This document shows, in pieces, positions 43,401-54,114 of a stretch of 64,000 bases of DNA. The notes under the pieces were generated by a model. That model was given only the letters and a program-made list of their open reading frames with translations, ran no database searches and was not told where the DNA came from. Location of the stretch: positions 124,001 to 188,000 of the forward strand of contig CAUEEP010000608.1 in assembly GCA_958450365.1 (NCBI GenBank), given 5' to 3'. A program made the position numbers and the translations under genes. Position 1 is the first letter of the stretch. Every line of letters begins with the position of its first letter. The DNA comes from Mesorhabditis belari (taxonomy: Eukaryota; Nematoda; Chromadorea; Rhabditida; Rhabditidae).

Positions 43401-46400
43401 GCTATAAGCCTAATTTTTGATTCTCTACAACTTTTCTATTGACACCAAAATGGGTTTCTTTTAAAGAAAGTGCTCAAATGCTCAAACTGGGACATCTTCA
43501 GTCCTCCATTTTTGAGTCTCACACTTGTCTCACACACAAACCAGAATCCTATTACGAAAGAGAAAGCCGCAAATTGCCTGTAAAATGGGCAGAAGTCGTC
43601 AATAACAATGGAGATTATTTCGAATGAATTGATGGCTTTATGTTGAATAAATTTTAGTTCAAAGTCCCGCAGTTTTCAATTCATTCCCTATCGATCAAAA
43701 AGTTTGTCGAAATCATGTAAAGCTGAGATTCCGAGTGTGACGGACAGACAGACGGACGGACACTTCTCTTTTATATATAGTAGATTAAGTTAATGGATTA
43801 AGGGTTCAAAGGCAAACGATGCTTTCGGTTAGAACTTAGCTTCTGGTTCCTTCCTTATGTTGAATAAATTTTAGTTCAAAGTCCAGCAGTTTTCAATTCA
43901 CCAATCCAATAATTATCATGACAAATTACCTTATCAAAAAGCCTATTAACTAGCAATAATCGCTATTTTACACTAAGATACCGTACTTAATGTCGAACTT
44001 TATCCACTGTTCTACGAATTTACAAACAACAATCTCTGTTCACTGGGATAGCGACCAGGAACAGCAATAACTTTTTGTATATAGAATTATTATCTCTTTT
44101 TTAGAGATTATCCAATATATCGGAATATTTAGGAACAAGAAACGAACGAAAAACGAAAAAACGAACCCTCTTCTTGTCCATCTCGAATCAATCGATGCAA
44201 TCGCTCCTTTTTTTGAAAAATCGTCAGGAAAGCTGTCTCGGAACCGGGAAAGAAAATCTGAAATCTAGATGTCGTAGCCGATTATGAATGAAATTTTTTG
44301 GCAAATCTTTCTAGTAGAGCAACCCTTTAATGCATGAGGACAATATTAAATCATTTTATAGCGAATTAAATTCTGCGTCGATTGGTATCATAATTTGTGT
44401 GTTTATGTTAAAAATTACGGGCGCTACAACGTCTCATCCAAAATCCGCGCAACCCCAAGAGCTGTTTCTGAATGTGTGGATCTAGGCGCGTTCAACAATC
44501 AAGTGTTTGATATCATTCGACGCAGGATTATGAATCTCAGCCGATTATGAATCTCAGCCGATTATGAATCTCAGCCGATTATGAATCTCAGCCGATTATG
44601 AATCTCAGCCGATTATGAAACTCAGCCGATTATGAATGAGTGGGTCTAGGAGCGTCCAACCATCAATTATTTGGTATCATTCAACGCAGAATCATTTATA
44701 AATTTTTTAAATTAGAAAGATTGCTAAATTGTTAAATTTTTTTTAAAGATTGTTAAATTTTTTAAATTAGAAAGATTGGATCAAAGGAAAAAAATTAGAG
44801 CAAAAAAAACTGTTTGTTCGAGAGAAAACTTTGGAGTCCCGTAATTTTTTTTCTTTTTATCCAATCTTTCTAATTTAAAAAATTTAACATAATTATAAAT
44901 GATTCTGCGTTGAATGATACTAAATAATTGATGGTTGGACGCTCCTAGACTCACTAATTCATAATCGGCTACGACATAGATATTTTTCTAGTTATCTAGA
45001 TATCTAGAGATTTCTCTTTATTTAACAAAATACCCTTTTCTCTCCAGGATCGATTGTGGCTAAACAATTCGGAGAAGAGAGATATCTGTACATCTCGTAA
45101 TCATCATCTTTTGAAAGGCCTGATCCAGAAACGGCTGTAACGAACAAGCTATCAAAAATTATATATAAAAGAGAAGCGTCCGTTCGTCTGTCTGTCTTTA
45201 CGATCAATTTCTCAAGTCCCGTAGACCGATTTCCATGATTTTTAGTTTTTTATGCTTAGAATTCTATGTAGTTGTGCATCTCATATTTCGGTTTTTAAAA
45301 GACAAAACTCAAAACACAGCCGGAAGTCGAACCCGGGCCGTGTGAGCCGTAGACAAGCGCACTCCTGACCGCGCTAGTTGAAAAGATAAAAATAGCGAGT
45401 TTACATACGAAAATTAGCAATTGAGTTATTTTGACATACTATATAAAAGAGTTCCCTGTCTCTACGAGCTTTTTCTCAGCCGTCTTTAGGCCAAAAAACT
45501 CTCGAAATATAATATTGTTATGGCATTTAAAATAAAAAGTAAAAACGTCAAGATTGAGTGGCACTACGGGGGGCGAGCCCGGATTGTGTGGGCCGTAGAC
45601 AAGCGCACTTCCGATTGCGCCAAGGCGACAATAGGTCGCCACACGGGTTTTTCGGCTTCTTGATGTTAGAGTCCATACAAATTCCAGTCTTTTCATATAT
45701 GTTAAGACAGAAATTTCAGCATTAAGACAATTTCTGAAGCGAAAAAAGATAAAGATGCTGGATTGCAGTGAGATTGATAAAGCTCATGTCTTGTGATTGA
45801 CAAAGCTGATGTCATGACAATGACATGAGCTAACAGACGTAGAGTTTTGCGCTGATTCTGAATCTACTTTCCGTTTCTCCTATGGAGCACTCTGTCAAAA
45901 GCTATAAGCGCTCAAAGTTTTATGGAATCGCGATCGATGGATTGCAGTAAGACTTCAGCGTACCATTGACACTTACAATTAGGAATGTATAACATCATTT
46001 TTAGTCGAATTCAATAAAATCAAGATCACGTCTGACCGAATATCACTTTAGCTGTTCATTTACCCGAATTCAACTCCTCAACTGGTGCTCGAAACGTCGT
46101 AAAAGAAACGTCGACAAGAGCCGTTTTATGAGATTTATTGTGTACTTCGATTGCTCCCTGGAAATCGTTAATGCAATATTTTTTACAATTCTACAATGAC
46201 TTAACTAGTAAACTATATTTATCAGATTTTAAGACACTTTTCTACATCCAAACTGTTGATCAATCGCAGAGGGGAACTCGGGTAAAGTTAGATCAACAAT
46301 TGATCAACAATTGTTAATTGTTAACGACAGTTGTGGTGTAGTGGCTAGTGTGCTTGTCTACGAGTTCGATTCTTTTCGAATCTTCTCGTCATTTCGATTC

Positions 46401-46767
46401 CCCACAAATTTTTGCTTTCATTTCTCATTGATATTTTTGATTTTCACAGATTCTTATACATGTTTTCTTCTCTAATTATGATTAGAGTAATTTCCTTTCG
46501 TAAACAAGCACACTAACCGCTACATCACCGTTGAAAGAGAAGCTCAAGAATGCCTAACATGAATGTTAATTTGCAAATTTCCATGGATAAAGTCTCGATT
46601 TTAGCTTTTTACTTGATTAGTTTACTAGATTTTAGCTTTTTTGTTACAGTAATTGTCATAAATTGCCAGAAATTCTCAGAAATTCTCACTTGAGCATAGA
46701 GACAATTCGGTGGCGGCAAATTTTTGGGTTTCTTTTGTACAAGGTGCTTGGCACAGCGGATGCCCAT
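40418..46767 (-). CDS. Unrecognised eight-exon gene, 267 aa
   Basis: Eight minus exons join in one frame: 46767-46690, 46157-46064, 45134-45034, 41790-41700, 41633-41511, 41450-41424, 41372-41214 and 40548-40418. Start MGIRCAKHLVQKKPKNLPPP. Two related blocks: AIEVHNKSHKTALVDVSF and TVEIRNLDGKAVYIKVDV, each near a Cys-containing stretch (LSSPNCLATIDPGEKR; ENHPLRIGCSVNLHDGWFEI). C-terminal part rich in aromatics (PWFCTNWYHKVYYRKF, NMKWYLPYSKKTKQKIFVTV) and ending ELILSNVDLGKMGGFV. Acceptor at 41791 must use the second AG of agag. No signal peptide or transmembrane segment is obvious. I cannot name the family. Introns hold an integrase element, a MITE and tRNA-like relics. A decayed copy of the last exon is at 9420-9515. 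The first and sixth exons are the least certain. Confidence 0.65.
40741..41130. pseudogene. Pair of inverted tRNA-like relics
   Basis: ggctgagtggcagtaggctt..ctagggttcgagcccgg at about 41069-41126 (+) and its complement at 40741-40800. T arm pairs; anticodon arm does not. Flanked by gaattttgcgctgattctg words in inverted order. Confidence 0.45.
41810..41983. repeat. 170-bp block directly repeated at 43917-44090
   Basis: Shares attaccttatcaaaagc, gctattttacactaa and atctctgttcact. The copies flank the integrase element and the mariner MITE (41984-43909), so one copy marks the pre-insertion state. Confidence 0.75.
41984..43159. mobile_element. Ginger-like element with integrase ORF, TSD TATA
   Basis: 1176 bp. 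Ends TGTCGTAGCCGATTATGAAT / ..CGGCTACGACA, 4-bp tata on each side. It contains a 165-codon minus ORF of integrase type. Inner copies of gccgattatgaatg near both ends. Located in intron 3 of the eight-exon gene. Confidence 0.85.
42242..42739 (-). CDS. Integrase N-terminal part (H2C2 zinc finger, truncated rve core)
   Basis: 165 aa. Residues 74-110 carry an integrase zinc finger: H74, H79, C107, C110 (THKRLGHAGRDIMWKELRDY .. LCDEC). KPIVTKEQNERCQIDLVD then begins the DDE core with the first Asp near residue 138, followed by PDGDYKFLM. The protein stops before the second Asp and the Glu, so it cannot be catalytic alone. The signature (C-Q-I/V-D-L plus Q-S-x-P-D-G) is typical of cellular integrase relatives and Ginger DNA transposons rather than retrovirus-like elements. 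Its host element has TGT ends and a 4-bp duplication, which agrees. Confidence 0.82.
   Translation of the reverse strand: MIPSADKYNEIVVKIKEFSEGTDKKKTSRNVNLLNRFSLRYEQDQVNLYSHGQNNQPKRVVKKEELFNLLIDTHKRLGHAGRDIMWKELRDYHGISKEIIEIFVKLCDECELKKGIPKKGIVIKPIVTKEQNERCQIDLVDLQSVPDGDYKFLMNFVNLSNLLTC
43166..43909 (+). mobile_element. Mariner-derived MITE (TTGGGTTGGTGAATTG family)
   Basis: 744 bp, TA flanks. Plus strand 43439-43627 ends LPVKWAEVVNNNGDYFE, the characteristic C-terminus of mariner transposases. An extra block (about 43680-43880) makes it longer than the copy at 47 kb. Begins 6 bp after the integrase element. Confidence 0.82.
44270..44976. mobile_element. Ginger-like MITE, TSD TAGA
   Basis: 707 bp; ends tgtcgtagccgattatgaat / attcataatcggctacgaca; 4-bp duplication taga. 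Contains about six tandem 17-bp units (ctcagccgattatgaat) at 44530-44635. No ORF. Confidence 0.85.
45300..45640 (-). pseudogene. Two tRNA-like relics
   Basis: Complements of 45311-45372 and 45561-45628 share gtgcgcttgtctacggc and a B-box-like gggttcga/gggctcg. Only the T arm folds. Related units appear near 46327, 50.3-50.6 and 51.2 kb. Confidence 0.45.
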
Positions 46768-47243
46768 TTAAATGCAACAGAATCTAAAATAAGAATAATA
46801 ATAATAATAATAATATCATAATTGGAATCTTAAAGAGCACTTGAAACTCGAGTGAAATCATGAATTGAGAAAATGTGCCGAGAAAAATCGTTGGGGTTAA
46901 GAATTCGAAAAATTTTGTCAAAACACCCGATTAGCTGTAAAAGCCATAAAATAAAAGATATCTATTTTTGATTCAAATGATACGATGTTCAAACAATCCA
47001 GGGAAATGCTTTGTTCTGAACATTCACTTATCATGAAATGACTCATTTTCGGGGTTCAGCTTGATCAGCAAACGAATGAATCAAAACGAATTTGGAAAGG
47101 ATTTTTGAAGCAAATAGGATTAGATACTTGTTGAGTAACTAAGAAAAAGTAATAAAGTAAAGAATGATAACTTTTGAAGTAAGATTTTTGGAGAGGGGAT
47201 TGAACCGATCTTCTTGCTTTCGGGGAGTAGATGGCAACCACTA
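46768..47243. other. No gene seen
   Basis: AT-rich; an (aat)n run at 46796-46815. Probably upstream region of the eight-exon gene. Confidence 0.4.
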
Positions 47244-47762
47244 TTGAGTTGGTGAATTGAAAACTGCGGGCTATCGTCATATGTGACAGTTTGAGCATTT
47301 TCTTCAAAAGAAACCCATTTTGGTGTCAATGGAAAAGTTGTAGAGAATCAAAAATCAAGCTTATATCCAAATTTTCTGAACGATTCAAAAACTCCTTTTC
47401 AAGAAATGCCAAATTTACGAATTTTCACAAAACTTGTATTTTAAGCGAAACTACTAAGTGTATTTTTTTGGAAATTTGGCTATAAGTCCAATTTTTGATT
47501 CTCTACAACTTTTCTATTGACACCAAAATGGGTTTCTTTTGAAGAAAGTGCTCAAACTGGGACATCTCCAGTCCTCCATTTTTGAGTCTCACACTTGTCT
47601 CACACACAAACCAAAATCCTACTACGAAAGAGGAATCCGCAAATTGCTTATAAAATGGGCAGAAGTCATCAATAATAATGGAAATCATTTGGAATGAATT
47701 TATGGTTTTATTTTGAATAAATTTTAGCTCAAAGTCCCGCAGTTTTCAATTCACCAACCCAA
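47244..47762 (+). mobile_element. Mariner-derived MITE, compact copy
   Basis: 519 bp, ends ttgagttggtgaattgaaaa / ttttcaattcaccaacccaa, TA flanks. Interior nearly identical to 43166-43909 without the extra block. Confidence 0.85.
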
Positions 47763-48920
47763 TATTATCTTTGTATCTTTTTACCAGAAAAGAGGAAAGA
47801 GAAAGGAAAGAGTTGTTTCTAATTTTTGTTACTTATTTAACTATTTATTAATTAATTAATAATTAATATTAATTACTTTAAATAATAAAGCAAAATTTAT
47901 ACTTCTAATGGTTGAAAAAGTGTAATTTCTCAATGAAATCTTCTTTTCAATGACTCAAAGCTTATGAAATGAACAAAAATGAATAAAATTCTGAAACAAT
48001 ACAGATTCTGTCTCCGAAAACTTTCATGACTCATCGAAAAGAATGATTTTATTTGCGGGAAATCAATTTCACGTGAATTCTATAGAAAAAGAGGCCAGGA
48101 TTTGCATATTTTGAGTCAAAAGTCGATTTGGCGTTTCGTCTTTCTCCTAAGTTGAACTAAAATTTCCCCAAAGTTCAACTCATTGCCTAATTCGATTAGT
48201 TGAACACTCAAAGTGATCAATTTTAGTTCAAATCCAGTGATTTGCGAGGTTTTTCCAGATAAATTCAACTGATCCAACTGATCAACTGAACAAAAATGAA
48301 AACACATTCTATCTAGTTAAAAAAGGTTGAAAAAGCGGGTTAAATTCTCAATGAAATCTTTTTTAATGACTCAAGGCTTATGAAATGAACAAAAATGAAT
48401 AAAATTTTGAATCAATACATCAATAGTGCATTGCATTTATCAAATTTCAATAAAAATTCAAGCATTTCTTAAAGAAAAACCGGAAAAACTTGTTTATTTC
48501 TAGTTTTTTGAGCAAAGTAAACTAGTGGAATTGTAATGAATTTTAGAAATTTTAAATTGGTGATATCTTTACAATGAAGTAAGCAAATTTTATCAAAACA
48601 ATAATCTTAAATATATTGTTTTATTTATTAAATCTGTTAACACTCTCTTCAGCTAGTCAGCGACGATTTTTGAAAGGTTTAGATGAAATTTGGAGAATAT
48701 GAAATTTGGACGAATTGTTCTCGAGAATATGAAACGATTTTACATTTAAATCAAATAAATCTTGAACAAATAAACAAAGCTAATATAGATTAGAAAGGTT
48801 TAGATGAAATTTGGAATTTTCCAGCTAATTTCTCTTGAAACATGATTTTAAAATAATGATTGAAACAGTTTATCGCTTTACTGGCTGAATAAAACCAAAA
48901 TCTGGCTACCCTCACCACAT
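47763..48920. other. AT-rich spacer with fragments of the tRNA-Trp repeat
   Basis: From about 48440 it carries inverted fragments of the 39 kb repeat (gcattgcatttatcaaattt, ttgaaacatgattttaaaat). No gene seen. Confidence 0.45.
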
Positions 48921-48992
48921 GGCTCCTTGGCGCAATGGTAGCGCGTTCGACTCCAGATCGAAAGGTTGGGTGTTCGAGTCACTCAGGGGTCA
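48921..48992 (+). tRNA. tRNA-Trp(CCA)-like copy
   Basis: ggctccttggcgcaatggta, loop ctccaga, T-loop ttcgagt, 3' aggggtca. Same repeat flank as the 8 and 37 kb copies. Confidence 0.75.
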
Positions 48993-49226
48993 AGATCTTT
49001 TTGTTTTTTGCGACAAAGTTTTTAAAACTCATATATTCACGCAGGAAATTTTACGTTGTTGACAGACACTGCTTCTTCCGCTTTTTTCCAACTGATAAAG
49101 AACTTTTTGCTTTTGCGTTTTAAAAGTTTGACTTCTTTATACATTTATAATCGTTTTTCAACAAAAACATTATATCATTTGAATCTTTGTCTCCATAAAG
49201 TCAAAATCTGGCCATCCGTTCCGCAT

Positions 49227-49298
49227 GGTTCCTTGGCCCAATGGTAGCGCGTTCGGCTCCAGATCGAAAGGTTGGATGTTCGAGTCCCTCAGGCGTCA
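49227..49298 (+). pseudogene. tRNA-Trp(CCA) relic
   Basis: Changes at ggttcctt (acceptor), ggcccaatgg (A box) and aggcgtca (3' end). Anticodon CCA kept. Confidence 0.65.
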
Positions 49299-49681
49299 AA
49301 ATTTTTTTTTTCTTCTTTCAAGATCAGATTCTTTTTTCAGGGTCAAACTGCCGATTTTTGACCGATACGAGATATTGATTATTGATAAGCGTTGAGAGAA
49401 ACAAAGAAGATCGAAAAAGACGTAAAATTTGTTGTTTTTCTCATTTTACCATCAATATTTGCTTCTATTTAACTGGAAAAATGCCTGACGAATTCCCAGC
49501 TGATAGTTATTTGAAATTTCAAAAAAAAATGCCTGGAGCGGTTGGTTTTAAAACTGTTTAATCAGTTAGTTTTAAACCTGTTTAATCAGTTTATTCAAAT
49601 GAAGCAGAACTTGAATACTAAATTGTTATTTGGTGAACTTTGTGCTTAAAATTCGTGATGAAAGCTTCATTTTTCTTCAAG

Positions 49682-52600
49682 AAACAAAAGGAATTGTGAG
49701 AAAGATCAAGGATTAGATCAAGATCAAGAATTAAGTGCATTAGAAAGAAGACGTTTACATTTTCGAGAGCAAAGTATGTTTTAATCTAGTTTTATTTGAG
49801 TTCACTGATTTCCCGACGACAGATTATTTGAAGACGCAGAAAACCCGACCGGGACCAGTTCGTACTTTCCATTTTTGTTTTTAGCAAATTGCATGCAAAT
49901 TTTAGACCTATGTGATACAACCGTCGATCAAAATGTGTTTTGATGATGGAAAGTTGGCTGTTGGGAAACGGGTTTTCGATGCGGGTTGTGGACGGGGTGA
50001 GGGCTTAACTCTTCTAAAGATTTCTCAATATTTATCAAAACTTTTGAGCGTCTGTTTGAGTTGAGTCGTTGAGCGTCATAAGTCTGTTTCCTTTTTAGCA
50101 TTAAAACTGGGCAAAATGAGCTCTAAACAATCTTTCAGTCCACTCAAAATTGATTTATGAAATAGCCAGCCAAAGAATTTCTGAGAGAAGGGAATCCGTG
50201 CTCTACCAAATAAATGGCAACTAGTTATGCTTAAGAATGGGGCATACCTTGAATAAATTAATATTTTCTCTCTTTGCGCCGTTTTGATAAGTGAGGTCGT
50301 GGCCTAGTGGAAAATTGGCTGTTGGGAAACAGGTTTTCGATGCAGGTTGTGGACGGGGTGAGGGCTTAACTCTTCTAAAGATTTCTCAATATTTATCGGA
50401 ACTTTTGAGCTCGCAGATCTTTTAGCTCACTCAACTCAGCTCACTTTCAGCTCACTTATGAAACCAAAGAAGTCAAAGAATTTCTCAGAGAAGGGAATCC
50501 GTGCTCAGCCAAATATTTCCTCTCTTTACGCCGTTTTGATAAGTGAGGTCGTGGCCTAGTGGATCGTGCGTTTGTCCGCGAAAGTTTTATGTTGGATTGA
50601 ATTCCCGTAATTGCAACTTTTTGCTTTTGCGTTTTAAAAGTTCAGCCAGATCTTTCAGCTCACTCAAAATTGATTTATGAAACAGCCAGCCAAAGAATTT
50701 CTGAGAGACGGGAATCCGTACTCTACCAAATATCTAAATCTACTAAATGGCAACAAGTTATGCTTAATAATGGCGCGTACCTTGAATAAATTTGCTTTCT
50801 AGTTTTTGTGAAAAATTACAGACCTTTTCCGAGGTCCGAAAACTTTCTTTCCAACCTAATATTTTCTCTCTTTACGCCGTTTTGATAAGTGAGATCTTGT
50901 GCGATAGTGTGCTTATCCGCGAAACTTTTCCTCTGTTCAATTCCCGTACTTGCAACTTTTTGCTTTTGCTGCTTTTGCGTTTGAAAAGTTTGACGTCTTG
51001 ATGCATTTATAAACGTTTTTTGAACAAAAAAAATTATATCATTTGAGTATTTGTCTCGATAAAATCAAAATCTGGCCCCGTTTCCACGTGGCTCCTTGGC
51101 GCAATGGTAGCGCGTTCGACTCCAGATCGAAAGGTTGGGTGTTCGAGTCACTCAGGGTCAAAATTTTTTCTTTTCTTTTCAAGATCAGATTTTTTTTGGA
51201 AAAAATCTAACCGGCTAAGGTCTTGGTCTTGATAAGTGAGGTCTTGGTCTAGTGGATAGTGCGCTTGTCCGCGAAAGTTTTGTGTTGGGTTCAATTCCCG
51301 TACTTGCAACTTTTTGCTTTTGCTGCTTTTACGTTTTAAAAGTTTGACTTCTTTATACATTTATAATCGTTTTTTGAACAAAAACTATAGCATTTGAATA
51401 TTTGTCTCCATAAAGTCAAAATTTGGCCCTCTTTTCCGCATGACTCCTTGGCGCAATGGTAGCGCGTTCGACTCCAGATCGCACTAGTGGATAGTGCGCT
51501 TGTTCGCGCTACCAGAAACTTTCTTTCCAACCTAATTATTTCTCTCTTTACGCCGTTTTGATAAGTGTGGCCTAGTGGAAATTTGGCTGTTGGGAAATGG
51601 GTTTTCGATGCGGGTTGTGGACGGGGTGAGGGCTTAACTCTTCTAAAGATTTTTCAATATTTATCGATACTTTTGAGCTCGCAAATCTTTCAGCTCACTC
51701 AAAATTGATTTTTGAAAAAAAAATCGTCAAGAAACCACTGTATAAGAGTTGAAATAAAGTTTAATTTTACAGTTTAATAAATTTGATATTTCAAAATCGA
51801 TTCATTGGAAATTGATCGCGAAATTTTATTGAAAAGAGTCAGGTTCTAGTTATTTTTGTTTAATGAAAAGAAAGTTATCATTATTTAACATTTTTTTGGA
51901 AGCTATGAGACATTAAAAATGTTAAAATCACATTTCAGTTTTGATTTTTCCAAGAAAACTTAACGAGAGTCTGTGAGAAACTCAACTTTTCCCAGTAGCC
52001 ACTTTCCACAAGTGTTTCTGGGCAAGCAAAAAGCAATAATTTTGAAAAAAAGTAACTTAAACTTGTTAACGTTGAGCGTATTGATAAGTCTGTTTCCTTT
52101 TTAGCATTTAACTTGGACAAAATGAGCTCTAAACAGCAATCTATTGTTTCCGATAAATATTGAACATCTGATCTACTTAAGTAACAAGTTTAGGTTGAAA
52201 ATTTTTACTACCTTTTGAAGAACTGATAGTCAGAACTAATTTAGAAACGGTTTTCATAGAATCCTTTTAGGCTTCCATACAAAAAGATTCCTGGAATGGG
52301 GTGCTTCGTTCATTTTGGAATCGACAATTCAGTGGAGATGATTGATGAAGCGAAGGAGTACTTGCCCAGTAGGTTGATCTAAAAAGTAATTCCGGATCAG
52401 ATCAGATCAGGCAAGGCCAAAGCCAAGTCCAAGCCAGGGCCAAACCAGGCTCAAGTCAGACCCAAGCCAGGTCCAAGCCAGGTCCAATGCAAATCCAACC
52501 CAGGTCCAAGCCAGGTCAGGCTTGATCACAAAAGCAACTGGGTCTGGCTATTGACTTTGGCTGGCCTTACCAATAAGAAGTCGCTGGATCTGCCAGAATC

Positions 52601-54041
52601 CAGATCTGGACTTGACTTATGATCCTACCTTGCCTGGCTGATGGTCCAGCCCAATTAGAGCACTTTTCCAGTAAACCAAAGCTATCATTGATTTTTCACA
52701 CTTCTAGAAACCCCCAACGTCCACCTCGAGGTCCAATCAATCGTTGATTTGAAAATCCCTTCTGATATTGAAAAATTCGATGTGGTTACCTCAATCTTTG
52801 TTCTCCATTTTATCAATAAAAGAGAGGATTTGAGAAAGGTTGGGATATGCTTTTTCTAAAAACCGAAGTTTTAGGCAATTCACAACTTGAGTTGTCTTCT
52901 AAAAAGTGGAGGCACATTGATCGCCTGCTTTCCTAATTTTGAGGCTGGCTTTGAATGGCCAAGGGATGAGGCTTTAAAATTTGGTGAGATTTGAGAAAAA
53001 TGGCTTTATGCAATATTGGATTAAATCCAATATTACATAAATTTTCTGAATTTTTGTACAACAAAACCCATCAGGAATTGGTATGTCTTTTGATGAAAGT
53101 GCCGGTTTCAAGGATGGTTTAGCAGCAAAGATCAACATTTATCAAGGAAATGGTAGGTGCCAGTGATCGAAAATCTTTGTATAACTTAGGCAACAATTGC
53201 AAAAGAAGAACATTACTTTAACTTCTACAGTAATCAATCGTTATTTAATACTGTAATATTTGAAGTAGAATGGTTTCCCCTCAACAGTATCAAATTTAGA
53301 CAAAATACCGTACTTAAACCGCTAGTTTTCATTCAATTAGACCAATTTCACAAACTAAAACCTGCTGCCAAGCTTCATAATGTTAGCAATTGGATTGGAA
53401 AGCAATTGTAAAACGATAAAGATAAAGAAGCAGGAGAGCTGGTCTTTAGTTAGCCAGTACTTTTGGTGTACTTATCGTACTGATACTGCCAGTACTTTTT
53501 GTGTACTTATTGTACATATAGTTAACCAGTACTTTTGGTGTACTTATCGTACTTATAGTTAGCCAGTACTTTCGGTGTACTTGTACTTATCGTACCTATA
53601 GTTAGCCAGTACTTTTGATGTACTTATCGTACTTATAGTTAACCAGTCCTTATCGTTAGCCAAAGCCTTAGCCTAGTCCCAGTTTAACACTACAAAAATT
53701 CTCATTTCCAAGCAGATTCAATACTTTTTATTTCAGAAATCAAAGTCTCAATGGGCGCCTACTTGTGGCTGCGGTCAACATATCAAGAATTCCTGGAAGA
53801 AGCCGGTTTTGAGAAGGTTTCCTTTTCAAATTTCTTAATCCTGGAAAAAATGAACGATTGTTAAAACCCTGAATGCTAATTTGAAACCAAAAAACCTTAC
53901 ATTTAAACTCAAGTCAATTTCCAGATCAATTTTCTCTCTCCAATCGTCTCCGAAGAGGGTAAAAATGAGTTCGGTGCGGAGTTTTTCCACAATTTGCTCA
54001 ATCCACCAAAAGATATTTTTGTAAAAGCTGTGAAAAAATGA
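49682..54041 (+). CDS. Class I SAM-dependent methyltransferase
   Basis: Transfers a methyl group from S-adenosylmethionine to an unknown substrate. Exons: 49682-49773, 49823-49857, 49906-50049, 52287-52368, 52708-52838, 52875-52983, 53075-53152, 53737-53816 and 53925-54041 (stop TGA). All junctions from 49682 on are in phase. Motif I is KRVFDAGCGRGEGLTLL, the acidic loop after strand 2 is GIDNSVEMIDEAKEYL, motif post-II is EKFDVVTSIFVLHFINKRED, and post-III is AIHNLSCLLKSGGTLIACFP. C-terminus LEEAGFEKINFLSPIV..KAVKK. The first exon is unsettled: an ATG at 49481 (MPDEFPADSYLKFQKKMPGA) is likely the start but its junction does not fit cleanly. The 2.2-kb intron after motif I holds pseudo-copies of that exon. 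Cytosolic, small-molecule type by architecture; substrate unknown. Confidence 0.82.
51090..51160 (+). pseudogene. tRNA-Trp(CCA) with one-base deletion
   Basis: As the other copies but 3' arm reads cagggtca (one G missing), shortening the acceptor stem. Anticodon CCA kept. Confidence 0.65.
51442..51480 (+). pseudogene. 5' half of tRNA-Trp
   Basis: gactccttggcgcaatggta through the anticodon loop, then joined abruptly to gcactagtggatagtgcgct, another tRNA-like word. Looks like a recombination junction in the anticodon stem. Confidence 0.7.
52400..52530. repeat. (ccaagccaggt)n-type array
   Basis: About ten 10-12-base units in the methyltransferase intron between exons 4 and 5; near-copy at 54295-54410. 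Confidence 0.8.
53440..53655. repeat. Tandem repeat, ~38-bp unit (ccagtacttttggtgtactt)
   Basis: Five to six units alternating ccagtacttttggtgtactt and atcgtacttatagttag, in a methyltransferase intron. Confidence 0.85.
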
Positions 54042-54114
54042 AAATTTATTTGTAAAACAAGAAAAAGCATACGAGAATGGTCAGGAAAATACAAAATTTC
54101 TACCTAAAATGAAA

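Larger units (their letters stand above)
50090..51720. repeat. Shuffled array of exon copies and tRNA-like units
   Basis: Two truncated copies of the motif-I exon (about 50309-50400 and 51576-51670; ttggctgttgggaaa, gggttgtggacggggtgag) are fused to a tRNA-like word (aagtgaggtcgtggcctagt). tRNA-Trp pieces and blocks such as ctctttacgccgttttgata recur four times. Located inside the methyltransferase intron. Confidence 0.75.

Noticed and set aside
53380..53562. 60-codon plus frame with repeated YFWCTYRT
   Set aside because: Product of the 38-bp tandem repeat in a methyltransferase intron.
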